From Paracidovorax wautersii (lineage in GTDB: Bacteria; Pseudomonadota; Gammaproteobacteria; Burkholderiales; Burkholderiaceae_C), in NCBI RefSeq assembly GCF_900113035.1, contig NZ_FONX01000002.1, positions 186,001 through 250,000 of the forward strand: DNA of 64,000 nt. Reading direction: 5' to 3'. The notes beneath the pieces are model-generated. The model did not search any database and was not told the origin of the DNA. It was given only the letters and a program-made list of their open reading frames with translations. The position numbers and the translations under genes were made by a program. Shown one piece after another: positions 31,771-39,804 of the stretch (position 1 is its first letter; every line of letters starts with the position of its first letter).

Positions 31771-32268
31771 CTACGGCTGCTCAGCGCCGATTGTCGCTTC
31801 GGGCGTCAAACGCTTGCTCATCGGAAGCGCCTGCAGGCCCGCCCGGAAATGCACCGGGCCGGACGGCTGAAACCCATTTCTCCGGTAGAACGCTTCTGCC
31901 GTGCGGGTGCTTTCCAAATGGAGCTCCTCGACACCTCTTTGGCGAGCCACTGCTTCGGCGGCGGCCAGAAGGCTCTTGCCTATGCCGCGATGGAGTGCTT
32001 CGGGCGCCAAATAGCAAAGGCTGAGGCTGGATTCAGATACGAGAGCCACGCCGACAAGCCTGCCGCCATCGAATGCACCGAGCGGAATGTTTTGCGGCGA
32101 TGAAAACCAAGCGCTGAAGTTGTCGGGCGTTTTGTTGCCGAGCCAGGTTCGTATGACTTCCGGGTCACCCCGGTGATCAGCGAAGCAGCATTCAGCAATG
32201 GAGCTTCGGACTATGTCGCAGGCCGCTTCGGCGTCCGGCGTCGTCAGGAGTTGGATGCTGGTCTCCAC
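31771..32268 (-). CDS. GNAT family N-acetyltransferase
   Basis: Encodes 165 residues. Acetyl-CoA motif A is LCYLAPEALHRGIGKSLLAAAE (about 83-104), preceded by a strand from GGRLVGVALV, and the C-terminal LESTRTAEAFYRRNGFQPSG is the usual GNAT ending. Codon use is slightly less GC-rich than its neighbours. Together with the HD-hydrolase gene it may form a short transcript. The acceptor is unknown. Confidence 0.85.
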   Translation of the reverse strand: METSIQLLTTPDAEAACDIVRSSIAECCFADHRGDPEVIRTWLGNKTPDNFSAWFSSPQNIPLGAFDGGRLVGVALVSESSLSLCYLAPEALHRGIGKSLLAAAEAVARQRGVEELHLESTRTAEAFYRRNGFQPSGPVHFRAGLQALPMSKRLTPEATIGAEQP

Positions 32269-32345
32269 GGGCTGACAGGTTCTGCGTTGTCGATGTGGTG
32301 CCTTGAAGCCCCAGCCAGCCTGGGCGCTTTCCTATCTCCCACGGC

Positions 32346-32627
32346 TCACCGCGAAGACCGCACTCCCCCCACCCCCACATCGACCGTCCCGAACACCGTC
32401 ACCCCGCTTTCGCTGGCCTGGGTGCTGGTGGCCGGGTCGTTGGAGGGGCGCGAGGCGACGGTGCCGCAGCCGCTGAGAGCCAGGGCTGCGCAGCAGGCCA
32501 GCAAGGCCGCCGCGCCGGCGCGGCGCGCGCGCCCTGGGGCCTGGGGCCGGCCCTCGCGGGCCGTGGCGGCAGAAGAAGAAGAAGGGGCGGGGCGCCCCTC
32601 GTCGGTGGTCGCGGTGATCGTCGTCAT
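32346..32627 (-). CDS. Small putative lipoprotein, translationally coupled to topB
   Basis: Encodes 93 residues. A basic N-terminal region is followed by a hydrophobic stretch ending in the lipobox LSGC (ALALSGCGTV), so the mature peptide would start at that Cys and be about 42 residues long, ending in VTVFGTVDVGVGGV. The start overlaps the topB stop as ATGA, and an AAGGAG site lies about 9 bases upstream. The N-region before the hydrophobic core is unusually long (about 38 residues), so the true export signal should be tested. Function unknown. Confidence 0.6.
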   Translation of the reverse strand: MTTITATTDEGRPAPSSSSAATAREGRPQAPGRARRAGAAALLACCAALALSGCGTVASRPSNDPATSTQASESGVTVFGTVDVGVGGVRSSR

Positions 32628-35590
32628 TCGCCATCTCCTTGCAGATGCTTGCCCAGGATGCCCGCCAGCTCGAACATGCCCGCACTGTCCTTGCCGAACA
32701 CGGCGCGCAGCTTGGCGTCGGCGACGATGGTGCGCTTGTCCTTGGGGTCCTGCAGGTTGTGGGCCTTGATGTATTCCCACATTTTCTTGACCGCCTCGGG
32801 CCGGGCGACGGGTTCGGGGCCGATCACGGCGGCCAGGGCGGGGCTGGGCGGTTTGCCGGCTGCGCTCTTGCGCGGGGCCTTGGCGGCGGTGGTGCCAGAG
32901 GCTGCCTTCTTGGCCGCGGGCTTGGTGGTTTTCTTGGCGGCAGCGCCCGTGCGGCCTGCGCTGGCTGCTCCGGTTTTGGTAGCGGCGGCGGTGCTGCTGC
33001 CCGCGGCGGTCTTGCGCGGCGGGAACTTGCTGGCCTTCTGCTCGAACTCGAAATTGACCTTGCCGGCTTCCTTGTCCCAGGCCAGGAAGGCCTTGAAGTT
33101 GCGGCGGGTGCGCATGCTGACGAACTTGTCGAGCAGGTCGGTCTTGCCGGTGGCCAGCAGCTTGCTCATCTGCGAGCGCTCCACGGGCTGCTGCAGGATG
33201 ACCTTGCCGCTCTTGAAGGTGCAGCTGGGCGTGGGCTGGGCGGCGGTGGGCACGGACTTGCTGCAGACGTAGTTGGCGCCGTGCTCATAGACGGGCGCGC
33301 CGCAGACGGGGCAGTCGCCCAGGCTGACCTGCTCGCCGAAGTCCACCAGTTCGCCCGATTCCTCGGCGGCGCGGTCGTCGCCGAAGTCGAATTCGAGCTT
33401 GTAGTTGCCGGCTTCTTCGTCGCGCACGATGGTGACTTCGGCGGTGAACGGCCAGCCGGCCTTGGAGCGGAAGCCTTCCAGCGGGCCGATGCGGCGGTCG
33501 CGCAGCAGCTGGTCGGCCTCGGCGGTCTCGAAGGTGCGGCCGGCGGGCGACTTGCCGAACGAGAAGCCGCAGGCGTCGGAGCCGTCACCGGCTTTGCCCA
33601 CGCAGGCGTAGCGGCGGTAGTTCTCCTTGACCACGCCGCCGCAGTTGGGGCAGGGGGCCGAGAGCGTCGCGTAGTCGCCGGGGATGGTGTCGCGGTCGTA
33701 TTCCTTGGCCTTCTTGACCATGCGCTCGGTCATGGCGGCGATCTGCTGCATGAAGGCTTCGCGGCTGAGCTGGCCCTTTTCCATCTGCGAGAGCTTGTAC
33801 TCCCACTCGCCGGTCAGGTCGGCGCGGCAGAGCTCGTCCACCTCCAGGCCGCGCAGCAGGGTCATCAGCTGGAAGGCCTTGGCGGTGGGGATCAGCTCGC
33901 GGCCTTCGCGCAGCATGTACTTCTCGGTCAGCAGGCCTTCGATGATGGCCGCGCGCGTGGCCGGGGTGCCCAGGCCTTTTTCCTGCATGGCGGAGCGCAG
34001 TTCCTCGTCTTCCACCTGCTTGCCGGCGCTTTCCATGGCGCCCAGCAGGGTGGCTTCGGAGTAGCGTGCGGGCGGCTTGGTCTTCAGGCCCTTGGCCTCG
34101 GCGAATTCGGTGCGCACCATCTCGCCGGGCTGCACGGGCACCAGCGGCTGGCCCTTGTCGCCGGCCTTGCCGTCCTCGACCTCGCCCGCGGCTTCCTTGC
34201 CGTAGATGGCGAGCCAGCCGGGCTTGACCAGAACCTTGCCCTCGGTCTTGAAGCTGTGGCCCACCACCTGGCTGATGCGGGTGGTGACCAGATGCTCGGC
34301 GCTGGGGAAGAACACGGCCATGAAGCGGCGCACGACCAGGTCGTAGAGCTTCTGTTCGGCTTCCGAGAGGCCGCTGGGCGCCTGCGTGGTCGGGATGATG
34401 GCGAAGTGATCGCTGACCTTGGCGTTGTCGAAGATGCGCTTGGTGGGGCGCACGTAGTTCTGGTCCAGCGCCTGCTGGGCGAAGGGCGCCAGGTGGCGCA
34501 TGCCGCTGGTGGCCAGCATGCCGAAGGTGTCGCGGGCCACGGGCAGATAGTCTTCGGGCAGGGCGCGCGAATCGGTACGCGGATAGGTCAGCGCCTTGTG
34601 GCGTTCATACAGGCTCTGCGCCAGCGCCAGCGTGGTCTTGGCCGAGAAGCCGAACTTGCCGTTGGCCTCGCGCTGCAGGCTGGTCAGGTCGAACAGCAGG
34701 GGCGATGCCTGGCTGGTGGGCTTGCTTTCCTCGGTGACGGTGGCGGCCTTGCCGCGCACGGCCTCGGCGATGGCCAGGGCCTCGTGGATCTCCCAGATGC
34801 GGTCGGCGCGGGCCTCGGGGTCGTCGCTGTTTTTCTTCCACTTCGGATCGAACCACTTGCCCAGGTATTCGCCCGCCTCGGCATGGAAGCCGCCGTGGAC
34901 TTCCCAGTATTCGCGGCTGACGAACTTGCGGATCTTCTCCTCGCGCTCCACCACCAGCGACAGCGTGGGCGTCTGCACCCGGCCGACGGTGGTCAAAAAG
35001 AACCCGCCGCCCTGGGAGTTGAAGGCCGTCATCGCCCGCGTGCCGTTGATGCCGACCAGCCAGTCGGCCTCCGAGCGGCTGCGCGCGGCGCTGGCCAGGC
35101 CCTGCATCTGCTGGTCGCTGCGCAGGTTCTCGAAGCCGTCGCGGATGGCCTGGGGCGTCATCGACTGCAGCCAGAGGCGGCGGATGGGCTTGCCCAAGCC
35201 GCCCTTGGCGCCGCCGGCGTACTGCTCGATCAGGCGGAAGATCAGTTCACCCTCGCGGCCCGCGTCGCAGGCGTTCACCAGGTCGCCCACGTCCTTGCGC
35301 TTGGCCAGCTTGACCACCGCGTTCAGGCGGCTCTTGGTCTTGTCCACCGGCTTGAGGTCGAAGTGCGGCGGGATCACCGGCAGGTGCGCGAAGCTCCACT
35401 TGCCGCGCTTGACGTCGAACTCCTCGGGCGCCTGGATCTCCACCAGGTGGCCCACCGCGCTGGTGACCAGATAGCGGTCGTTCTCGAAATGGTCCTCGTG
35501 CTTGTCGAACTTGCCGGCAATGGGGGTGAGCGCACGCACGATGTCCTGCGCCACCGATGGTTTTTCTGCAATTACCAGAGTCTTGTTCAT
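32624..35590 (-). CDS. topB: DNA topoisomerase III with C-terminal SWIB/MDM2 domain
   Basis: Encodes 988 residues. The TOPRIM domain has VIAEKPSVAQDI and NACDAGREGELIFR. The type IA core contains the active-site Tyr in LTYPRTDSRALPEDY (about 335). Zinc-finger-like Cys repeats follow (CPNCGG...CGFSF, CPVCGAPVY). After a Lys/Ala-rich, basic linker of about 90 residues the protein ends with a SWIB domain (VKKMWEYIKAHNLQDPKDKR). It relaxes and decatenates single-stranded DNA regions. The SWIB tail is known from betaproteobacterial and chlamydial topoisomerases. It is divergent from a SET-domain gene. Confidence 0.95.
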   Translation of the reverse strand: MNKTLVIAEKPSVAQDIVRALTPIAGKFDKHEDHFENDRYLVTSAVGHLVEIQAPEEFDVKRGKWSFAHLPVIPPHFDLKPVDKTKSRLNAVVKLAKRKDVGDLVNACDAGREGELIFRLIEQYAGGAKGGLGKPIRRLWLQSMTPQAIRDGFENLRSDQQMQGLASAARSRSEADWLVGINGTRAMTAFNSQGGGFFLTTVGRVQTPTLSLVVEREEKIRKFVSREYWEVHGGFHAEAGEYLGKWFDPKWKKNSDDPEARADRIWEIHEALAIAEAVRGKAATVTEESKPTSQASPLLFDLTSLQREANGKFGFSAKTTLALAQSLYERHKALTYPRTDSRALPEDYLPVARDTFGMLATSGMRHLAPFAQQALDQNYVRPTKRIFDNAKVSDHFAIIPTTQAPSGLSEAEQKLYDLVVRRFMAVFFPSAEHLVTTRISQVVGHSFKTEGKVLVKPGWLAIYGKEAAGEVEDGKAGDKGQPLVPVQPGEMVRTEFAEAKGLKTKPPARYSEATLLGAMESAGKQVEDEELRSAMQEKGLGTPATRAAIIEGLLTEKYMLREGRELIPTAKAFQLMTLLRGLEVDELCRADLTGEWEYKLSQMEKGQLSREAFMQQIAAMTERMVKKAKEYDRDTIPGDYATLSAPCPNCGGVVKENYRRYACVGKAGDGSDACGFSFGKSPAGRTFETAEADQLLRDRRIGPLEGFRSKAGWPFTAEVTIVRDEEAGNYKLEFDFGDDRAAEESGELVDFGEQVSLGDCPVCGAPVYEHGANYVCSKSVPTAAQPTPSCTFKSGKVILQQPVERSQMSKLLATGKTDLLDKFVSMRTRRNFKAFLAWDKEAGKVNFEFEQKASKFPPRKTAAGSSTAAATKTGAASAGRTGAAAKKTTKPAAKKAASGTTAAKAPRKSAAGKPPSPALAAVIGPEPVARPEAVKKMWEYIKAHNLQDPKDKRTIVADAKLRAVFGKDSAGMFELAGILGKHLQGDGE

Positions 35591-35600
35591 TTTGGGGTCT

Positions 35601-35638
35601 CGCCTCCAGAGGCGCTTCTACAATTCGTGAGCCTCACG
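35601..35638. promoter_or_regulatory. Palindromes in the topB / SET-gene divergent promoter region
   Basis: Two short perfect inverted repeats lie side by side in the 96-base region between the divergent genes: CGCCTC-CA-GAGGCG (35601-35614) and CGTGAG-C-CTCACG (35626-35638). A TACAAT hexamer (35619-35624) lies between them and could be a -10 element for the SET gene. They may be operators; this is inference from position only. Confidence 0.35.
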
Positions 35639-35686
35639 CGCGCATGCGCACGCATGTGTGCCTATTCAAACTAACAGAGTTTTGCC

Positions 35687-36304
35687 ATGCCCCGCATCGC
35701 CTCGTCCGCCGTTTCCCCATTCGCTCCGGGGCGGCGCATCCAGACCCGGCGCTCGGGCGTGCACGGCAAGGGTGTCTTCGCGGTGCAGGACATCGCCGAG
35801 GGCGAGCCCATCATCGAATACACCGGCGAGATCATTTCCTGGCAGGAAGCGCAGGACCGGCATCCGCACGATCCCGCGCAGCCGAACCATACCTTCTATT
35901 TCCACGTCGATGAAGATCGCGTGATCGACGCGAACTACGGCGGCAACTCCTCGCGCTGGATCAACCACAGCTGCGACCCCAATTGCTTCGCCGACGAGCA
36001 GGGCGGCCGCATCTTCATCACCGCGCTGCGCAACATCCGTGCGGGCGAAGAGCTGAGCTACGACTACGGCCTGATCGTCGAGGAGCGCTATACCCCCAAG
36101 CTCAAGGCCGAATACCCCTGCTGGTGCGGCAGCGCCAACTGCCGGGGCACGCTGCTGGCGCCCAAGCGCGGCTGGGTGCCGCCGGGGCTGGCGCCCAAGC
36201 CCCAGGCGAAGCAGGCCGAAGCCAGACAGAAGAAGAGCAAGCCCCAGACCCGGCCCCAGGCCGCAGCGCCGGCGCCCGCCCCGGGCCGGGGGCGCCGGGC
36301 ATGA
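35687..36304 (+). CDS. SET-domain protein-lysine N-methyltransferase
   Basis: Encodes 205 residues. The SET fold is complete: GKGVFAVQDIAEGEPIIEY, the SAM and lysine pocket motif RWINHSCDPNC (Asn93-His94), GEELSYDYG, and a post-SET zinc motif YPCWCGSANCRG. A basic Lys/Gln/Pro/Ala tail of about 40 residues follows. Such eukaryote-like methyltransferases occur in several bacteria and may modify nucleoid or ribosomal proteins; the target here is unknown. Its tail overlaps birA by ATGA, and it is divergent from topB. Confidence 0.9.
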   Translation: MPRIASSAVSPFAPGRRIQTRRSGVHGKGVFAVQDIAEGEPIIEYTGEIISWQEAQDRHPHDPAQPNHTFYFHVDEDRVIDANYGGNSSRWINHSCDPNCFADEQGGRIFITALRNIRAGEELSYDYGLIVEERYTPKLKAEYPCWCGSANCRGTLLAPKRGWVPPGLAPKPQAKQAEARQKKSKPQTRPQAAAPAPAPGRGRRA

Positions 36305-37194
36305 ACATGCACAGCAACAATGGCACCGCCCCCGTGCGCTGGTTCGCCGAAGACATCTGGCTGGCCGTGGAGCCGATGCTGCCCGGCTTCACCGTCGAGG
36401 TGCTGCCCAGCATCGACTCCACCAGCACCGAACTCATGCGCCGAGCCCGCGCCGGCCGCGCCGAGCCCACGCTGCTGGTGGCCGAGTCGCAGACCGCCGG
36501 CCGGGGCCGCATGGGCCGGCCGTGGCAGAGCCAGGCGCAAGGCACGCCGGCCGAGGGCTCGGGCGCGCTGGCCTCGCTCACCTTCTCGCTGGGCCTGCCG
36601 CTGGCGCCGGCCGACTGGTCGGGCCTGTCGCTGGCCGTGGGCGTGAGCGTGGCCGAAAGCCTGCAGCCCGTGCTGCCCGCGCCCGGCAGCGGCACGCCGC
36701 GCATCGGCCTGAAATGGCCCAACGACGTGTGGCTGGACGGCGACCGCAAGCTGGCCGGCATCCTGGTCGAAACCGCCAGCTTCGTCGCGCCCCAGGCCGG
36801 CGGCTCGGCCCCGGGCGGCGCGCGCTACGTGGTGGTGGGCATCGGCATCAACCTGCTGCCGCGCCCGGGCGACGGCATGAACCGGCCGCCCGCCAGCCTG
36901 AGCGAGCTCGATGCCGCGCTGGACGCACCCGCCGCGCTGGCCCGCATCGCCGCGCCGCTGGTGGGCATGCTGCAGGCCTTCGAGCGCCAGGGCTTCGCGC
37001 CCGTGCAGCCGCGCTTCGCCCTGCGCGACGCGCTGGCGGGCCGGGACGTGACCCTGAGCGACGGGCAGAGCGGCATCGCCCAGGGCGTGGCGGCCGACGG
37101 CGCCCTGCTGGTGCAGACGCCGGGCGGGCTGCAGACCGTCACCAGCTCCGAGATCAGCGTGCGCCCGGCCGGGCAGGCGCTGCCGACGCGGTAG
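36301..37194 (+). CDS. birA: Biotin--[acetyl-CoA-carboxylase] ligase
   Basis: Encodes 297 residues. Motifs AESQTAGRGRMGRPW (biotinyl-AMP binding) and KWPNDVWLDGDRKLAGILVE are diagnostic of BirA catalytic domains, followed by the C-terminal SH3-like part. It lacks the N-terminal HTH, so it should only ligate biotin to BCCP and not repress bio genes. The start overlaps the preceding SET gene (ATGA). The frame is open much further upstream, but that part is a shadow of the SET gene. Confidence 0.92.
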   Translation: MNMHSNNGTAPVRWFAEDIWLAVEPMLPGFTVEVLPSIDSTSTELMRRARAGRAEPTLLVAESQTAGRGRMGRPWQSQAQGTPAEGSGALASLTFSLGLPLAPADWSGLSLAVGVSVAESLQPVLPAPGSGTPRIGLKWPNDVWLDGDRKLAGILVETASFVAPQAGGSAPGGARYVVVGIGINLLPRPGDGMNRPPASLSELDAALDAPAALARIAAPLVGMLQAFERQGFAPVQPRFALRDALAGRDVTLSDGQSGIAQGVAADGALLVQTPGGLQTVTSSEISVRPAGQALPTR

Positions 37195-37230
37195 CCTGTC
37201 GTCCTTTTCACCTCCACGGTCCCCTCCGCC

Positions 37231-38067
37231 ATGCTGCGCATCGCCTTTCTCGTCCTGCTGCTGGCCAATGCCGGCTACTACGCCTGGTCGGCCGGCATGC
37301 TGCGCGGCTGGGGAGGGGGGCCCGAGGAAACGTCCGAGCCGCAGCGCCTGGCGCAGCAGATCCACCCGGAGATCCTGCAGCTGCATGTGCCGCCCCGGCC
37401 TGCGGCATCCGCTGCTGCCGCAGCGGCCAGCGCACCGGCCGCCCTGCCTGCGGCCCCGGCGGCTTCTGCCGCGGCTTCCGCGCCTTCTGCGGCTCCGGTG
37501 GGCGTGCAAGCCCCCGCTGCCTCCGTGCCGGAGGCGGCCAGCGCACCCGTGGCGCCTGCAGCGGCCGTGGCGAGTTCCGCCATCGGCGCGGTCGGCCCCA
37601 TCGCCAACACCGTCTGCCAGCAGGCCGGCCCCTTCGACCAGAGCCAGGCCGACACCCTGCGCGTGGCCCTGCCGGCGGCGGGCTTCACGGCCGGCAGCTG
37701 GAGCCTGGATTTCACGCCCACCTCCGGCCGCTGGATGGTCTATATGGGCCGTTTCCCCGACGAGGATGCGCTGGCCCGCAAGCGCGCCGAGCTGAAGGCG
37801 CGCAAGGTGGCCTACGACCGACCGGGCAGCGCGCTGGAGCCCGGCCTGTCGCTGGGCCGCTATGCCAGCCAGGAGGCCGCGGAGCGCGCCCTAAACGGGC
37901 TGGCCGCGCAGGGCGTGCGCACCGCCCGCGTGGTGCAGGAACGCACCGGCACGCCCAGCGAATACATGCTGCGGCTGAACCTGCCCGCCGGCGACGCCGC
38001 ACAGGCCGCCCGGCTGGAGCGCGCCCGCCCCGCGCTCGTGGGCCGCACGCTGCGCCCCTGCGGCTGA
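37231..38067 (+). CDS. SPOR-domain-like membrane-anchored protein
   Basis: Encodes 278 residues. A single N-terminal hydrophobic segment (RIAFLVLLLANAGYYAW) anchors it to the inner membrane. A long Ala/Pro-rich linker (about 50-130) leads to a periplasmic C-terminal domain with SPOR-like repeats: RWMVYMGRFPDEDALARKRA and LSLGRYASQEAAERALNGLA. SPOR domains bind denuded peptidoglycan at the septum. Position after birA is common in this family of bacteria. The role in division is inferred. Confidence 0.75.
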   Translation: MLRIAFLVLLLANAGYYAWSAGMLRGWGGGPEETSEPQRLAQQIHPEILQLHVPPRPAASAAAAAASAPAALPAAPAASAAASAPSAAPVGVQAPAASVPEAASAPVAPAAAVASSAIGAVGPIANTVCQQAGPFDQSQADTLRVALPAAGFTAGSWSLDFTPTSGRWMVYMGRFPDEDALARKRAELKARKVAYDRPGSALEPGLSLGRYASQEAAERALNGLAAQGVRTARVVQERTGTPSEYMLRLNLPAGDAAQAARLERARPALVGRTLRPCG

Positions 38068-38152
38068 CGCCGCTGCGTCCCCCGGCCTGCACGCCGCAGC
38101 GCCGGGCGCCACAATGGGTTTTTTGCGTCCTCACCTCCAGGAGCCACGGCCC

Positions 38153-38638
38153 ATGACCACTCTCTACGACTTCGAAGCCCAGCCCATGAGCGGCCCGCCG
38201 GTGCCGCTGCGCCAGTACGAAGGCCAGGTGCTGCTCATCGTCAACACCGCCAGCGCCTGCGGCTTCACGCCCCAGTTCGCGGGGCTGGAGGCGCTGCACC
38301 AGCAGTTCGCCGGCCGGGGCCTGGTGGTGCTGGGCTTTCCGTGCAACCAGTTCGGCGGGCAGGACCCGGGCAGCAACGACGAGATCGCCAGCTTCTGCCA
38401 GCTGAACTACGGCGTGAGCTTCTCCGTCATGGCCAAGATCGACGTGAACGGCGCCGACGCCGCGCCGCTCTACCGCTGGCTCACGGCCGAGGCCCCGGGC
38501 ATCCTGGGCACCAAGGCCATCAAGTGGAACTTCACCAAGTTCCTGATCGGCCGGGGCGGCGAGGTCATCCGCCGCTATGCGCCCACCGACAAGCCCGAGT
38601 CGCTGGCGCAGGACATCGAGGCCGCGCTGGCCAGCTGA
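38153..38638 (+). CDS. Glutathione peroxidase family protein
   Basis: Encodes 161 residues, the usual size of bacterial Gpx. Catalytic residues are visible: Cys36 in NTASACGFTPQF, Gln66 region in GFPCNQFGGQ, and Trp125-Asn126 in KWNFTKFL. It is a Cys (not Sec) enzyme, likely thioredoxin- or glutathione-dependent, reducing hydroperoxides. CCAGGAG precedes the ATG, and an ACAAT -10-like element is about 40 bases upstream. Confidence 0.93.
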   Translation: MTTLYDFEAQPMSGPPVPLRQYEGQVLLIVNTASACGFTPQFAGLEALHQQFAGRGLVVLGFPCNQFGGQDPGSNDEIASFCQLNYGVSFSVMAKIDVNGADAAPLYRWLTAEAPGILGTKAIKWNFTKFLIGRGGEVIRRYAPTDKPESLAQDIEAALAS

Positions 38639-38928
38639 TCCCGCCCCCGAGCCCATCGCAAAGGCTCATTCTCTTAGTGTAAACCCTGAGAAACAGCGCG
38701 CAGGCAGCGCGCTGGCAAGCATCTGGATCAAGCCGGAGCGCGATACCCGCAGGTGCTGGATAGCGGTTGCGGACGCCGGATAAGGCGCCCGCAGGCCTTC
38801 GCCCCACCATGGAGCCCAAGCAGCGAACCGCTGCGAAATCACCGGAAAAAGCGCCGAAAGGCGCCGGCCAGCGCCCCACGGCACGGCCTCCGGTCGGTTC
38901 CATGTGCAAGGCTAAGGAGAAACGCTCC
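38639..38928. other. Intergenic region upstream of the catabolic island
   Basis: About 290 bases without a supportable gene. It holds a direct repeat CAGCGCGC-AGG-CAGCGCGC (near 38695-38720) and a strong AAGGAGA ribosome site at its end for the SDR gene. An in-frame ATG at 38767 would extend the SDR but adds non-conserved sequence. The promoter of the first catabolic block must lie here; no convincing -35/-10 pair was identified. Confidence 0.4.
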
Positions 38929-39717
38929 ATGAAAGATCTGCAAGGCAAGGTCGCCATCGTCACCGGCGGCGCCACGCTCATCGGCGCGGCGGTGGTCCGC
39001 ACGCTGCGCGACCACGGCGCCCGCGTCGTCCTCTTCGACATCGACGCCGCAGGCGGCGCCCGCATCGCGGCCGAAGACCCCACGAACATCCAGTTCCGGC
39101 CCGTGGACATCGCCGACGACGAGCAGCTGGCAACCGGCGTGGCCGACGTGGCCGCGCAGTTCGGCCGCATCGACGGGCTGGTGAACCTGGCCGCCACCTA
39201 TCTGGACGACGGCGCCGCCTCCGAGCGCACCGACTGGCTGCGTGCGCTGGACGTGAACCTCGTCAGCGCCGTGATGGCCGCCCGCGCCGTGCGCCCGCAC
39301 CTGGCGGCAGCCGGCGGCGGCGCCATCGTCAACTTCACCAGCATCTCCTCCAAGGTCGCGCAGACCGGCCGCTGGCTCTACCCCGTCTCCAAGGCCGCGC
39401 TGGTGCAGGTCACCCGCAACATGGCCATGGATTTCGCGGGCGACGGCATCCGCGTCAATTCCGTCTCGCCGGGCTGGACCTGGTCGCGCGTGATGGACGA
39501 GCTCACCCAGGGCGACCGCGCCAAGACCGACCGCGTGGCGGCCGACTACCACCTGCTCAAGCGCGTGGGCAACCCCGAAGAAGTGGGCGAGGTCGTGGCC
39601 TTCCTGCTGTCGGGCCGCGCCTCGTTCGTGACCGGCGCCGACTACGCGGTGGACGGCGGCTATTCCGCCATGGGCCCCGAGCAGGCCGTCCCGGCGATCC
39701 CGCGCCTGGCGGCGTGA
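38929..39717 (+). CDS. SDR family oxidoreductase, first gene of the indole-type catabolic block
   Basis: Encodes 262 residues. Classical SDR: cofactor motif VTGGATLIGAAVV, catalytic Ser in NFTSISSK (138/140), Tyr151 and Lys155 in LYPVSK, and the C-terminal TGADYAVDGGYS. AAGGAGA sits eight bases before the ATG. In Acinetobacter-type iif clusters an SDR (IifB) next to a StyA-type oxygenase oxidises 2,3-dihydroxyindoline to 3-hydroxyindolin-2-one. The same neighbour arrangement suggests that job here. The substrate is inferred from context only. Confidence 0.85.
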   Translation: MKDLQGKVAIVTGGATLIGAAVVRTLRDHGARVVLFDIDAAGGARIAAEDPTNIQFRPVDIADDEQLATGVADVAAQFGRIDGLVNLAATYLDDGAASERTDWLRALDVNLVSAVMAARAVRPHLAAAGGGAIVNFTSISSKVAQTGRWLYPVSKAALVQVTRNMAMDFAGDGIRVNSVSPGWTWSRVMDELTQGDRAKTDRVAADYHLLKRVGNPEEVGEVVAFLLSGRASFVTGADYAVDGGYSAMGPEQAVPAIPRLAA

Positions 39718-39804
39718 GGGCGGCGCCCGCTTTTCCCGCGCCCTGCCTTTCCCTCTTCCCTTTCTTCCTTCTTTCCTTTCTTCCTTTTCTTCAAGGAGAC
39801 TGCT

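Noticed and set aside
32639-35674. Plus-strand open frame of about 1011 codons opposite topB
   Set aside because: No recognisable domain and the other strand has complete topoisomerase signatures.
38767-38928. N-terminal extension of the first SDR
   Set aside because: The extra residues are Lys/Pro-rich and not SDR-like, and the strong AAGGAGA site points to the internal Met.
38639-38928. tRNA or attachment site at the left edge of the catabolic island
   Set aside because: No cloverleaf, CCA end or integrase gene could be found, so a genomic-island boundary is not supported here.
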